This document shows, one piece after another, positions 24,543 to 33,441 of a DNA stretch of 33,441 bases; the first letter of the stretch is position 1, and every line of letters begins with the position of its first letter. The notes below the pieces were generated by a model. The model searched no databases and was not told the origin of the DNA. It was given only the letters and a program-made list of their open reading frames with translations. A program made the translations under genes and the position numbers. The DNA is from an uncultured Acidobacteriota bacterium. GTDB lineage: Bacteria > Acidobacteriota > Terriglobia > Bryobacterales > Bryobacteraceae. The stretch lies in assembly GCA_902825945.1 (NCBI GenBank), contig CADECY010000104.1:1-33441 (forward strand), read 5' to 3'.

Positions 24543-25556
24543 CTAGAGGCTCGCCGCCAGGAAGCGATAGCACGACTCGCGATTGGCGGGCGGAAAGTCA
24601 TGGCCCGCGTCCGGATACTCGAACCGCATCCGGTCCGCCGCACGGAACACGTCGCGATAGACCGGCAGTGCGGCATCGTAGCAATCGCGCACGCCCGACA
24701 CTTCGAAGTCCGGCGCGTCGTGCAATGGCGCGTTCACGAACACCGGCCGGGGAGCCAGCAGCGCAAGCACTTCGGTGAAGTCGAACGGCATCCGCGCGGG
24801 GTCCTTGCCGAAGTCCGCTTGGATACGCGGCATGTAGTATCGCAGCGCCCACGCGGTGATGTCGCCGCCTGCGTGTTTGGCGAATGCCGCGAGAAAGAGA
24901 GCGTTGTGTCCGCCGAGCGAATGGCCGATGACGCCGATCCGGCGCGGATCCACGAAGGGAAGCGATTGCAGTAGATCGACTCCGCGGCGGTGGTTCACGA
25001 TTCCCTTCATCGTCGCGCTCGCGTAGCCGAGCTGGTACGGATCGGTCGCGTATTCTTGCGTATGCAGCAACGGATAGTCGTGAACCAGGCACACGTAACC
25101 GCGCTCGGCGAGTTCATGGGCCCAGTGCTGGTTGGGCCGGTCCTTCACGATCCCCACCGGAACATCCTTGCCCGGCTTGGAACTGCCTGGCAGACAGATC
25201 ATCGCCGGACGTTTGGAACTGGTGTCGTGCGGGACGAGCAGGAACGCCGGTGCGCGATCACCCGGCTCCGGCACGAACGAAACGCGCTTGCGCGTGTACT
25301 TGTCGAGCCGGACCTCCCCCTTCACGATCATATCGAGCGGCGCCTTCGACACCGGCGGCAGCGGACCCATCACACGTTCCATGTGCGCCCGGATGTGCGC
25401 CGCGCGGCGCGACCAGTCGCGCGCGTTCCGCGCGGGATGCTTGCGGCCGCGAGCGTCGAGATAGTAGAGCAGGTCGCGATGCTCGGCGTACTCGGGCACG
25501 CTCGCCGCATTCAGCGCGACCGCCGTGGAAGAGCCGAGAAAGAATCGCCGTGTCAT
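24543..25556 (-). CDS. Tat-exported alpha/beta hydrolase (acetylxylan esterase/dienelactone hydrolase-like)
   Basis: The ATG at 25556-25554 overlaps the TonB-receptor stop by one base. The 337-residue product starts MTRRFFLGSSTAVAL, a Tat-type signal (twin Arg followed by FFLG). The alpha/beta hydrolase core has GVIGHSLGGHNALF with nucleophile Ser213, a late LAPRPVFVNAPLHDAPDF containing the candidate acid (D280 or D283) and DAGHDFP with His319. The helix-rich N-terminal ~90 residues and the MPFDFTEVLALLAPRPV stretch match planctomycete/acidobacterial exported esterase-like hydrolases, often tied to polysaccharide use. The coupling to a TonB-dependent receptor supports a periplasmic role in processing an imported substrate. 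The substrate is unknown. Confidence 0.85.
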   Translation of the reverse strand: MTRRFFLGSSTAVALNAASVPEYAEHRDLLYYLDARGRKHPARNARDWSRRAAHIRAHMERVMGPLPPVSKAPLDMIVKGEVRLDKYTRKRVSFVPEPGDRAPAFLLVPHDTSSKRPAMICLPGSSKPGKDVPVGIVKDRPNQHWAHELAERGYVCLVHDYPLLHTQEYATDPYQLGYASATMKGIVNHRRGVDLLQSLPFVDPRRIGVIGHSLGGHNALFLAAFAKHAGGDITAWALRYYMPRIQADFGKDPARMPFDFTEVLALLAPRPVFVNAPLHDAPDFEVSGVRDCYDAALPVYRDVFRAADRMRFEYPDAGHDFPPANRESCYRFLAASL

Positions 25557-28500
25557 CAATACAGGTATAGCTTCAAACCCAACTGTGCCACACGCGCATC
25601 GCGCGTGCCGGTGACGACGCCGAAATTGTTGATGCCCGGATTGAGTCCGGTTGCTGTCGTATTCACCGTCGTTCCCACCGTGTCGAACACCGGATGGTTG
25701 AGCGCGTTGAAGAACTCGAAGCGGAACTGCAAGCGCCGTTGTTCGGCGAGCATGAAGTTCTTGTAGATCGCCAAGTCCCACTTGTTGACGCCCGGCATCC
25801 TCAGGCTGTTGCGGCCCATGTTACCGAAGGTGCCAGTTCGCGGCCGCGCGAAGGCGCCGCGGTTGAACCACTCCTCCACCGTTCCCGGACCCGTGCCGTT
25901 GCCGATCACGTCGGGCCGCTGGTTCTGCACCGCGCCGATCTGCGCGACGTCGGAGCTCAATATCACGTCGAACGGGCGCCCGCTCCACATGCGCGTGATG
26001 CCGGAGAGTTCCCAGCCGCGAAAGGCCGGCGACTTCACGATCGCCGGCAACATGTAGATGAAGTTGCCGGTGAACACGTGGGTGCGATCGAAGTTCGACG
26101 GACCCCGTTCGGCCCGGGTGTCGCCGCGATTCGGTGGGACGTCGCCCGCGTCGCGATCACTCGATCCGTTGTCGATCGACTTCGACCACGTATAGGCGAT
26201 CCCGCCCAGCAGCTTCCGTGAGATCATGTTGCGGCGGTAGCTGACCTGCAGCGAGTGATAGATGCTCGATCCGGAGCTCTGTCGTTCGGTGATCGCGCCA
26301 TAGCCGTGATACGGGCGGAGGAAGTGGATATTGGTGCCCGTGGTCACGGTGCCGGGCAGTGCGTCATTGATGTTGATAGGCCGTAGCAGACGGATTCCGC
26401 GTGTGCCCACGTAGGCGACGTTCAGGATGTTGCGCTTCGTCACTTCGCGTTCCACGCTGAAGGCGAAGCTGTGGGAGACCGGTGTTTTCAGCGGAAGCCC
26501 GAGAGTGGTGAGCGCGGGTACGGTGCTTGCCGCCTCGGGCCCGGCGAGTTGGCGATACGACGGCTGATTCAGCGTCACCGTGCGGCTAAATGGCGGATTG
26601 TTGAATGCGTTGTTGATAAAGGCGCCAATGAGCGGGCGTGTGTAGAACATGCCCCATCCGCCGCGGAACGACATGCGCCGGCGTCCGGGTGCGTAAGCGA
26701 ATCCGAATCGCGGCGCGAAGATGCCGTGCAGATCGTTCGCGATTCCGCGTCCGTACGGCGAGTTCCTGCCGGCGGTGACGATCCCGTTCAGCGGATCGCC
26801 GGTTCCGCGCACGAGTGCGCCGTTCGAGCGGACCACCTGAGGAATCTTCGCCGGATCCCACAGCGAGGGAACGAAGTTGGTCGCTACGCCCTGGATGTCG
26901 TAGGGATTGAAATAGCTCGTGTAGCGAAGTCCGAGGTTCACCGTGAGATTGCTCAACGGACGAAACTCGTCGAGGATGAACGCTTCGAGCGCTCCGAAAC
27001 GAACGTCGGAAACGACGGGCCGCTCCACTTCGGTGTATGTGTTCGGCAGGCCCAGCAGGAAGTTGGCGATCGAATTCCGCGTGAAGTTCGTGGTGAAGGT
27101 GAACGTGCCGCCCGTATTGACGTTGCTCGGTTGCTCGAGATTCCCGCCGTAGTTGTAGTAGGCGCCGAAGCGAAGCGAATGCCGGTCGAACATTTTCGCG
27201 AACGTGTCGGAGAACTCGAGATTGAATAGCTCCTTGTGCGCGACCCGGAACGGTGCGATCGCGGCGAGGCCCGAGCCCAGCGTGATTCCCGGAATCACGT
27301 CGCCGTCATTCTCGGGAAACAGCTCGGGCAGCGTCAGGCCGAGCGCCTTCCGGTTCGCATTCGAATTGTCCACTGCCGGACGAACATCGGTGATGCGGCG
27401 CCCCAGCGTGAACTGGAACTGCTGCAGGAACGAGTAGTTCGGCAGGTGCGTGCCGTTGATCACGATGTTCTTGCCGGGCCGGATTCCCTCGGTCACCGCG
27501 AGTCCGGGGAAAGCCGTCGTGACGGATGTGATCGCGGTGCCTCCGTAGGGATTCCGCATGTTCAGCGAATCCTGTGTGTAGCGGCCGTAGAGTTTGAACT
27601 TGTCAGTGAAAATGTGATCGACCCGCAGCGAGTCCGACCGGTAGTTCTGTCGCGACGCCGCCGCCGAAGTGAAGTTGATCGCGCCGGGCCCCACGAAGTT
27701 CGGAAGCGGATACAGAGCGATGAGTTTCGACGAATTCGGATCGATGCGCGACGCAGGAATTCGCCCGTTCGGAAAGCCCCCGCCGGTGTCGGGATCGATC
27801 ACCGGATCATCCGTGGTTCCGAACTCTCCGTCGCGGCCCGGTCCGAGGCCGCTGAAATCTCCCGTTCGTTCGGAGGCGCCCGGAACGGTAATGTTCTCTG
27901 CCTCTCCCTTGGTCCGAATCCGGTTGAACTCCTGCGCGAAGAAAAAGAAGGTGCGCCGCCGGTCGCGGTTGTACCCGAACAGGCTCACCGGACCTCCGAT
28001 GTTGTAGCCGAAATTGTTGAGCTTCAGGGGCAGTGTCTGGTGCGAGAAGTAGTCCGTTGCGTCGAGCGCGTCGTTGCGCAGGAAGTGGAACAGACCGATC
28101 TTGTACTGCTTCGATCCGCCTTTGGTGACGACATTGACCTGTGAGAATCCGCTGCGGCCGTACTCGGCCGAGAACGGCGTCGTGATCACGTTGAACTCGG
28201 CGATCGTCTCGATCGAGGTGAACGTGTTCATCGAGCCCGAGCCGACGATCAGATCGGCATTGTTGCCGCCGTCGATGCTGAAGTTCGACGCCGAGTTGCG
28301 CGATCCGTTGATCGCGAGATCGGGTGTCGAGTTCGGGTCAGTGCGATCGCCGAGATTCGAGGCGACACCGGGAATCAGTTCGAGAAGAGTGAAGAACGAT
28401 CGCCCGTTGAGCTGCAATTCGCGAACCTGTTCGCCGCTGATCAAGCCGCCTTGTTCGCCGGATTCGGTGCGTACGCCATCCGCCGATGCCTCTACCGTGA

Positions 28501-28849
28501 CCGCCTGTGTCATGTCGCCGACCTCGAGCGTCAGGTTGCGGCCGAGGCGTTCGCTCACATGCAACTCGATTCCTTCCTGAATGCTGGTCTTGAATCCGGA
28601 ATGAGTGGCTGAGAGCCGGTAGTTGCCGATCGGCAGGTTCGGGAAGACATAGGCTCCGTCAGTGCCGGTCTGCGCGGTGCGCTTCAATCCAGTCTCGGAT
28701 TGGGTTGCGGTGATGCTCGCACCGGCGACCGAGGATCCCGACGCATCACGCACCAATCCGGTGATCGTGCCGGTGGATTCTTGAGCGCCGAGCCGTACCG
28801 AGCCCATCAGCAGGAGCAGGCCCGCCGCGAGAAGCCTGGATGGAGACAT
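25556..28849 (-). CDS. TonB-dependent receptor with carboxypeptidase-regulatory-like N-terminal domain (Oar-like)
   Basis: The 1097-residue protein has a signal peptide (about 1-22, ending in GAQ). A carboxypeptidase regulatory-like beta sandwich follows (about 27-105, TGTITGLVRDASGSSVAGASITATQ ... GAYVFPNLPIGNYRLSATHSGFK), then a plug domain (about 115-220, LNGRSFFTLLELIPGV). The long outer-membrane beta barrel ends in LGLKLYLY. It belongs to the large expanded family of Oar/SusC-like receptors in Acidobacteriota. The ligand is not predictable; the coupled esterase-like gene suggests a carbohydrate or plant-derived polymer. It is divergent from the M6 protease gene, with 94 bases between start codons. 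Confidence 0.92.
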   Translation of the reverse strand: MSPSRLLAAGLLLLMGSVRLGAQESTGTITGLVRDASGSSVAGASITATQSETGLKRTAQTGTDGAYVFPNLPIGNYRLSATHSGFKTSIQEGIELHVSERLGRNLTLEVGDMTQAVTVEASADGVRTESGEQGGLISGEQVRELQLNGRSFFTLLELIPGVASNLGDRTDPNSTPDLAINGSRNSASNFSIDGGNNADLIVGSGSMNTFTSIETIAEFNVITTPFSAEYGRSGFSQVNVVTKGGSKQYKIGLFHFLRNDALDATDYFSHQTLPLKLNNFGYNIGGPVSLFGYNRDRRRTFFFFAQEFNRIRTKGEAENITVPGASERTGDFSGLGPGRDGEFGTTDDPVIDPDTGGGFPNGRIPASRIDPNSSKLIALYPLPNFVGPGAINFTSAAASRQNYRSDSLRVDHIFTDKFKLYGRYTQDSLNMRNPYGGTAITSVTTAFPGLAVTEGIRPGKNIVINGTHLPNYSFLQQFQFTLGRRITDVRPAVDNSNANRKALGLTLPELFPENDGDVIPGITLGSGLAAIAPFRVAHKELFNLEFSDTFAKMFDRHSLRFGAYYNYGGNLEQPSNVNTGGTFTFTTNFTRNSIANFLLGLPNTYTEVERPVVSDVRFGALEAFILDEFRPLSNLTVNLGLRYTSYFNPYDIQGVATNFVPSLWDPAKIPQVVRSNGALVRGTGDPLNGIVTAGRNSPYGRGIANDLHGIFAPRFGFAYAPGRRRMSFRGGWGMFYTRPLIGAFINNAFNNPPFSRTVTLNQPSYRQLAGPEAASTVPALTTLGLPLKTPVSHSFAFSVEREVTKRNILNVAYVGTRGIRLLRPININDALPGTVTTGTNIHFLRPYHGYGAITERQSSGSSIYHSLQVSYRRNMISRKLLGGIAYTWSKSIDNGSSDRDAGDVPPNRGDTRAERGPSNFDRTHVFTGNFIYMLPAIVKSPAFRGWELSGITRMWSGRPFDVILSSDVAQIGAVQNQRPDVIGNGTGPGTVEEWFNRGAFARPRTGTFGNMGRNSLRMPGVNKWDLAIYKNFMLAEQRRLQFRFEFFNALNHPVFDTVGTTVNTTATGLNPGINNFGVVTGTRDARVAQLGLKLYLY

Positions 28850-28943
28850 GGATGTCTTTCCAGCCTACTCCGTCCGCGCGTGCATCCGCTTTCCCTGGCG
28901 ACCGAAGCGCGTTTCGCCGTGGCGCTCGGTACCATGGAGAGCG
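28850..28943. promoter_or_regulatory. Divergent intergenic region between TonB receptor and M6 protease
   Basis: The 94 bases between divergent start codons must hold promoters for both genes or be shared. I see a GGAGAG a few bases before the protease ATG (28944) and a GGAAAGA before the receptor ATG. No convincing -35/-10 pair or operator palindrome is apparent. Confidence 0.3.
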
Positions 28944-31900
28944 ATGCTCCGGCGCTTCGTGCTCTTCTCTCTCGTTCTCTGCTTCGCCGCCTTTGCTCAG
29001 ACCGAATTGACCCCGCAAGCGTGCGGTAATGCATTTTCGGGCAGCGGCTCCACCGCCACCCAGATCCGCTTCGTCAACCAGTCGGTGGAAGCCGTGAAGG
29101 TGTACTGGATCAGCTTCGCGGGCGTTCCGCAACTGTTTCGGACTCTCGGTCCCACCGAGGAATTCACGCAAGGCACCTTCGCCACGCAGGTATGGCGCAT
29201 CACGGATCCGAACGACCAATGCCTGATGCATTTCGTCGCGATCGCCCCACCGAACACGGTCGCGCGCGTCCTCGATCCTACCGGAGCGGCACCCGCATGC
29301 CGGCTGCGCGCGCCGAATTCGTTCAGCGAAGGACCCACGAACTACATCGACCGCCTGCGGCCGTCCGGCACGATCCGGGCGCTGATCATGTTCGTCGACT
29401 TTCCGGATGTGCAATCATCACGCACCACACAACAACTCCACGATCTCATCGTGCCGCGAGCCGTCGCCTGGCTGTCGCAGGTGTCGAATGGAAGGGTCGC
29501 GCTGGTTCCCTTCGCCGTCCACCAGTTCTTTCGCATGCCCAAAAACGCGAGCGCCTACGGAGCCGCGGATGGCTTCACGTTCAACGAGCACAAGGCATAC
29601 ATCACCGATGCGCTGAACGCGGGAGACGCGTCGATCGACTATTCGCAGTACGATGCCTACTACATTATCTCGGCGCCCACGGCGCAGATTCCGCTGTCGC
29701 CTACCTTCGTGCCGTTTGCCGGAACGGGAATCGCCGTCGATGGCAAGGAGGTCCGCCACGTAGTCACGTTCGGCAACGACGTGCTGGTAAACGTGGACGG
29801 ATACCCGGCGTGGATCATGGCTCATGAGACGGGCCATCTGTTCGGCCTTCCGGATCTCTATCAGTTCGGCCTCGGCTATCCGAACCTTCACCAATGGGTG
29901 GGTTCGTGGGACATCATGGGCTGGATTCAACTCGGGCCATCGTTCAACGCGTGGCATCAGTGGAAGCTGCTCTGGCTCGATGATACGCAGGTGAACTGCG
30001 TGGGCAAGGGCCAAGTGGAGGAAACGCTGCAGCCCCTTAGCACAGGTAATCCCGGCCTGCGGGCGCTCGTGGTCCCGGTCAGCGAAACGAAGGCGCTGGT
30101 GGCGGAAGTCCGCACGCAATCGGGCCTCGATTCCAAACTCTGCGATCACGGCCTGCTCCTGTATTCCGTGGATTCGGCCATTGCCACGGGACAAGGGCCC
30201 GTGCGCGTGATCAACGGCGGCGGATCGACGCCGAACAGCGCCTGCGGCCTGTTGGCGGATGCCACGTTCCGGCCCGAGGCAGGAAAGCTTTCTACCTACA
30301 CCGATCCAGGGTCTGGAGTTTCCTTCACGATCACGGCACGCACGGGGGACAACTACACGGTCCGTGTGAACAATCCTGTGACGGTGCCGGGAGCTCCGGA
30401 CTTGGTCTCACCAGTGCGGGTGCAACTCCAGAATTCCACTGCCGTTCAGATTCCCGTCACAGCCGCCACGGCCACCGGCTTCACAGTGACCGCGAACCAG
30501 GCCTGGATTCAGGTGACGCCCAATCAGAACACGACTCCCGCGACGCTGACGGTGCAAGCCGCCGCGACGCTCGCGCCAGGCTCTTACTCCGGTTTCATCA
30601 CATTATCGACAGCGACGCAAAAGCGCAGAATCGCCGTGGAAGTGGACGTCGCGGCCTTCTCCATCGTTTCGCCCTCCGCCGTGGTACCGGTCACGGTGCC
30701 CAACGTCACGCTCCAGTGGACGCCTCTCGCGGGAACTACCCACTACGACTTGCGCGTCACCAATGGCGGAAATGTGACGTTTTTCACGGGCCAACTCACC
30801 GGAGCGAACTCCACTTCGACTGTAGTCAACCTCCCCGCGCCGGGCGGTTACACGTTCGTGGTCCGGCCGTGCGTGGGAGCAACCTGCGGAACCTGGGTCA
30901 ACCGCAACTTCACCGTACAACTCGCCTCGCCGCCCGCCGCTCCCACGATTCAAAATCCCGCCGAGGGCGCGATACTCGTCACATCGACGCACGACATCCG
31001 CTGGACCGCCGTGCCGAACGCCTCGCTCTACGAGATCGCCCTGCTCAATCAGACCACTGGCACCACGGACCTGTTCCACTCCGTTCTCGCACCCGGCTCG
31101 AGCACGGTGTTTTCGATGCGGAGCGGACAATATCGGCTGGAAATACGCGCCTGTCAGGCGGCGTGCGGACCGCCCACCGTTCGCAATTTCACCGTGATCC
31201 TGCCGGCCGTGCCCACCGCCGCGCCCGCCAACCTGAACTGCAACGCCGTGAACATCTCGAGCCAGAATCAGGTTTCATGTACCTGGAGTGCTGTCGCCGG
31301 CGCGGACCTCTACCAGATACGCGCCGTGCAGCCGCCGCCCGCCGGACCGGGTGGCGGAGCGCTCACCGTGGCCTCGAGCCAGGTCTCGAACACGGTGGCT
31401 GGATTCTTTTCGCCGAACGGTTCGACGTCCGTGGTGGTACAAGCGTGCAATGGCGATGGCTGTGGGCCGCACTCCGCCGGGTTCACGATCAATCCGTCGT
31501 TCGGAAATCCCGCCGTTCCGATCGTTGGTGAGCCCGTCTCCGGGTCCGCGGTGAATGGACCGCCCCTCCTGTTCACGTGGAATCGCATCCCCGGTGATAA
31601 TGGCTCCAATACGACATACCGCCTCTACGTGCAGGACTTCGCTCGGCAGCAGCCCGCGCTCGATGTCTACACTACCGGGAACTTCTGGGGCGCTCAATTC
31701 GCGGCCGGGCGGCGCTATGACGCACTGGTGATCGCCGATCCGGCCGGACCCAACCCCATCAGCGGACCGCCGCAAGGGTTCACCACTCGCGGTAGCAGTC
31801 CGTTCGCTCCGACGCTCGTCCAACCCGCGCATCAAAGCCATCCGCGGCAAGGCAACGTCAAGCTCGGGTGGACGCCGGTGCCCGGCGGGCAGCTCTATGA

Positions 31901-32132
31901 ATACTATGTGGCACGGCCGCCTTCCGGCGCGATCGCGGCGAACGGGGTCACGACGGGTCTCGAAGTTCAAGTGCCAATGATCGCGGTGAACGGGGTGGAC
32001 ACGGGCTATAGCGGAATCGTCCGTGTGTGCCTCAGCGGCGTCTCATGTGCCGCTGGATCGGATACCGGCTGGGGGCCGTGGTCGAACGCGGCGGGCGGTC
32101 CGGGTGTGACGAACTTCACGATCGGCCCGTAA
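28944..32132 (+). CDS. Secreted M6-family metalloprotease with N-terminal VHL-beta-like domain and C-terminal repeat domains
   Basis: The ATG at 28944 gives a signal peptide (MLRRFVLFSLVLCFAAFAQ) and 1062 residues; an upstream in-frame ATG would hide the signal. About 39-95 resemble the von Hippel-Lindau beta domain (TQIRFVNQSVEAVKVYWISFAGVPQLF ... FATQVWRITD). The M6 (immune inhibitor A-like) peptidase domain follows, with HETGHLFGLPD (H294, E295, H298, D304) and a Met-turn in GSWDIMG. Behind it are a BACON-like Ig domain (about 490-570) and four or so fibronectin III-like repeats with Cys pairs (CVGATCGTW, CQAACGPP, CNGDGCGP, CLSGVSCAAG). No membrane anchor or sorting tail is seen. It should act as an extracellular protease. 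The substrate is unknown. Confidence 0.88.
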   Translation: MLRRFVLFSLVLCFAAFAQTELTPQACGNAFSGSGSTATQIRFVNQSVEAVKVYWISFAGVPQLFRTLGPTEEFTQGTFATQVWRITDPNDQCLMHFVAIAPPNTVARVLDPTGAAPACRLRAPNSFSEGPTNYIDRLRPSGTIRALIMFVDFPDVQSSRTTQQLHDLIVPRAVAWLSQVSNGRVALVPFAVHQFFRMPKNASAYGAADGFTFNEHKAYITDALNAGDASIDYSQYDAYYIISAPTAQIPLSPTFVPFAGTGIAVDGKEVRHVVTFGNDVLVNVDGYPAWIMAHETGHLFGLPDLYQFGLGYPNLHQWVGSWDIMGWIQLGPSFNAWHQWKLLWLDDTQVNCVGKGQVEETLQPLSTGNPGLRALVVPVSETKALVAEVRTQSGLDSKLCDHGLLLYSVDSAIATGQGPVRVINGGGSTPNSACGLLADATFRPEAGKLSTYTDPGSGVSFTITARTGDNYTVRVNNPVTVPGAPDLVSPVRVQLQNSTAVQIPVTAATATGFTVTANQAWIQVTPNQNTTPATLTVQAAATLAPGSYSGFITLSTATQKRRIAVEVDVAAFSIVSPSAVVPVTVPNVTLQWTPLAGTTHYDLRVTNGGNVTFFTGQLTGANSTSTVVNLPAPGGYTFVVRPCVGATCGTWVNRNFTVQLASPPAAPTIQNPAEGAILVTSTHDIRWTAVPNASLYEIALLNQTTGTTDLFHSVLAPGSSTVFSMRSGQYRLEIRACQAACGPPTVRNFTVILPAVPTAAPANLNCNAVNISSQNQVSCTWSAVAGADLYQIRAVQPPPAGPGGGALTVASSQVSNTVAGFFSPNGSTSVVVQACNGDGCGPHSAGFTINPSFGNPAVPIVGEPVSGSAVNGPPLLFTWNRIPGDNGSNTTYRLYVQDFARQQPALDVYTTGNFWGAQFAAGRRYDALVIADPAGPNPISGPPQGFTTRGSSPFAPTLVQPAHQSHPRQGNVKLGWTPVPGGQLYEYYVARPPSGAIAANGVTTGLEVQVPMIAVNGVDTGYSGIVRVCLSGVSCAAGSDTGWGPWSNAAGGPGVTNFTIGP

Positions 32133-32183
32133 GGCTCTCGGAGGCGCGCGACCTGGGCGCGGTTAGTGATATGTTGGGACCAC

Positions 32184-33441
32184 ATGCACGGCTATTGCGC
32201 AGCTATTGCCGCGCTCGTCCTCTGTATCGCTGAATTGCGCGCACAGGGGCGGGCCGCCGCGTTGCGTCTCGAGCCGCCTGTTCGAGCGATCCGCGGCGCC
32301 GGAGCGACGCAGAACTTCCTCGCCATCGCCACCCTTTCCGATGGTCTCGAACGTGACGTCACCGCGGAGGCCACGTGGACCGTCGCCGATCCTGCCCGCG
32401 CCACGATCTCGCCGAAAGGCGAACTGAAGGCGCTCGCCGACGGAGCGACGAAGCTGAGCGCCAAGTGGAATGGCCTTTCGGCGGCGGCGAATCTCAGCAT
32501 CGCCGAAACAGCGCGGTCGCGCGAATTTGCCTTCGGCCTCGACATCGGCGTTATCCTGACCCGCAACGGCTGCAACGGCGCAAGCTGTCACGGCGGCGTC
32601 AAGGGCCGTGGCGGACTCAAGCTTTCGGCGGGCGCGCTCCATCCGAAAGACGATCACGAATGGATCGTCAAGGGCGGAGCCTACCAGGTGCTGAGCGCCG
32701 AAGTGAAGGGGCCGCGCATTCCGCGCATCAATCTCGAAAAACCCGAGGAGAGTCTGATCCTCCGCAAGGCTACCGGCGCGGCTCCGCACGGCGGCGGACG
32801 CCGGTTCACCACGGCTTCCGCCGACTACGCGGCGATCCTCTCCTGGATCAGGAAAGGCGCTCCGTTCGGACCCGATGACCTTCGCGAAGAGCGAGTCGTA
32901 CGCCTCGAGGTTTCGCCGCGCGTGATCACCCTCACGCCGGGTGCGACTCACGGCTTGATCGTCACCGCGCACCTCGCCGGCGGCGCCACGCGCGACTTCA
33001 CACCGCACGCGCTTTATGTTTCAAACGATGACGGCATCGCTTCGGTGTCACCGTCCGGAATCGTCAAACCCGGCCGCCTCGGCGAGACAGCGATTCTGGT
33101 TCGCGCCGCTGGCCTTGCCGCCAGCACCACCGTGGGCGTTGTCGGACCAGCGATCGCGAACTATCCGCCGTCGCCGCGTGCCAATTTCATCGACGGCTAC
33201 ATCTTCGACAAGCTGCGCAAGTTCCGCGTACCGCCGTCGCCGCTCTCAACGGACGCCGAGTTCGTTCGCCGCGTCTGTCTCGATCTCACGGGCATGCTGC
33301 CGCCCCCCGCGAGGGCAAGAGAGTTCATCGCCAGCACGGATCCGGAAAAGCGCCGCAAGTTGATCGATGCGTTGATCGGTTCGCCCGAATTCGTCGACTA
33401 CTGGACCTTCCGTTTCGATGATCTATTTCGTGTCGCGATCT
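32184..33441 (+). CDS. DUF1549-type cytochrome-like exported protein, 5' part only
   Basis: The frame from the ATG at 32184 (GGGA five bases upstream) stays open to the window end: 419 residues, no stop. It has a signal peptide (about 1-21), a Big_2/Ig-like region (about 22-105), then NGCNGASCHGG with C130, C135 and H136. This CX4CH arrangement is seen at the haem-like site of planctomycete/acidobacterial PSD1-type proteins. A second Ig-like region covers about 235-320. A DUF1549 start follows (NFIDGYIFDKLRKFRVPPSPLSTDAEFVRRVCLDLTGMLPP). The rest, usually DUF1549 followed by DUF1553, lies outside the window. These are large exported proteins of unknown role. The gene follows the M6 protease by 51 bases on the same strand. 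Confidence 0.85.
   Translation, partial: MHGYCAAIAALVLCIAELRAQGRAAALRLEPPVRAIRGAGATQNFLAIATLSDGLERDVTAEATWTVADPARATISPKGELKALADGATKLSAKWNGLSAAANLSIAETARSREFAFGLDIGVILTRNGCNGASCHGGVKGRGGLKLSAGALHPKDDHEWIVKGGAYQVLSAEVKGPRIPRINLEKPEESLILRKATGAAPHGGGRRFTTASADYAAILSWIRKGAPFGPDDLREERVVRLEVSPRVITLTPGATHGLIVTAHLAGGATRDFTPHALYVSNDDGIASVSPSGIVKPGRLGETAILVRAAGLAASTTVGVVGPAIANYPPSPRANFIDGYIFDKLRKFRVPPSPLSTDAEFVRRVCLDLTGMLPPPARAREFIASTDPEKRRKLIDALIGSPEFVDYWTFRFDDLFRVAI

Noticed and set aside
1..33441. CRISPR arrays, tRNA or rRNA genes, insertion-sequence ends and prophage genes.
   Set aside because: Reading the window I saw no regularly spaced repeats, no tRNA-like cloverleaf with conserved T-loop, no transposase or phage structural gene. 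A dedicated tRNA and repeat scan would be needed to exclude small elements.

Overview
The window is a GC-rich bacterial chromosome segment with no phage, IS element or RNA gene that I could see. The gene content points to Acidobacteriota, probably the Solibacter/Bryobacter side: a large carboxypeptidase-regulatory/Oar-type TonB-dependent receptor, an M6 protease with a von Hippel-Lindau-type beta domain, a DUF1549-type cytochrome-like protein with a CX4CH motif, and an F-ATPase operon lacking atpB and atpE. This assignment is inference from gene families.

Layout. (1) 3-6178, minus: a tightly coupled four-gene envelope operon read DUF4159 protein > membrane VWA protein > secreted caspase-fold protein > TPR/peptidase-MA protein. 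(2) 6333-8634, plus: a short CPWC protein, a membrane-anchored alpha/beta hydrolase and glycerol dehydrogenase (gldA). (3) 8635-9352: a poorly coding stretch with a Cys-rich micro-ORF and an orphan reading frame. (4) 9353-12682, minus: a metabolic operon of class III aminotransferase > haloacid dehalogenase-like protein > Gfo/Idh/MocA oxidoreductase. (5) 12768-16618, plus: a DUF6493-like helical-repeat protein followed by a SWIM zinc-finger protein. The SWIM motif is intact but sits one frame away, after an apparent one-base insertion. (6) 16642-22664, plus: a good sigma70 promoter, then b-type subunit, second b-type subunit, atpH, atpA, atpG, atpD, atpC. (7) 22672-24524, minus: an accessory cluster of VapB-like antitoxin, PIN toxin stub, small winged-helix-like protein and a dGTPase broken by a one-base deletion. 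(8) 24543-28849, minus: a TonB-dependent receptor translationally coupled to a Tat-exported esterase-like hydrolase. (9) 28944-32132, plus: a secreted M6 metalloprotease. (10) 32184 to the window end, plus: the 5' part of a DUF1549-type gene.

How the parts relate. Regions 1, 8, 9 and 10 are mostly exported or envelope proteins. Region 6 supplies the F1 sector and peripheral stalk of ATP synthase; subunits a and c must lie elsewhere. Region 7 is the most accessory-like part. A dGTPase with a coupled DNA-binding-like partner next to toxin-antitoxin remnants resembles a decaying defence island. Two conserved genes are interrupted by single-base indels in GGG runs, so either real gene decay or assembly error must be settled from reads.
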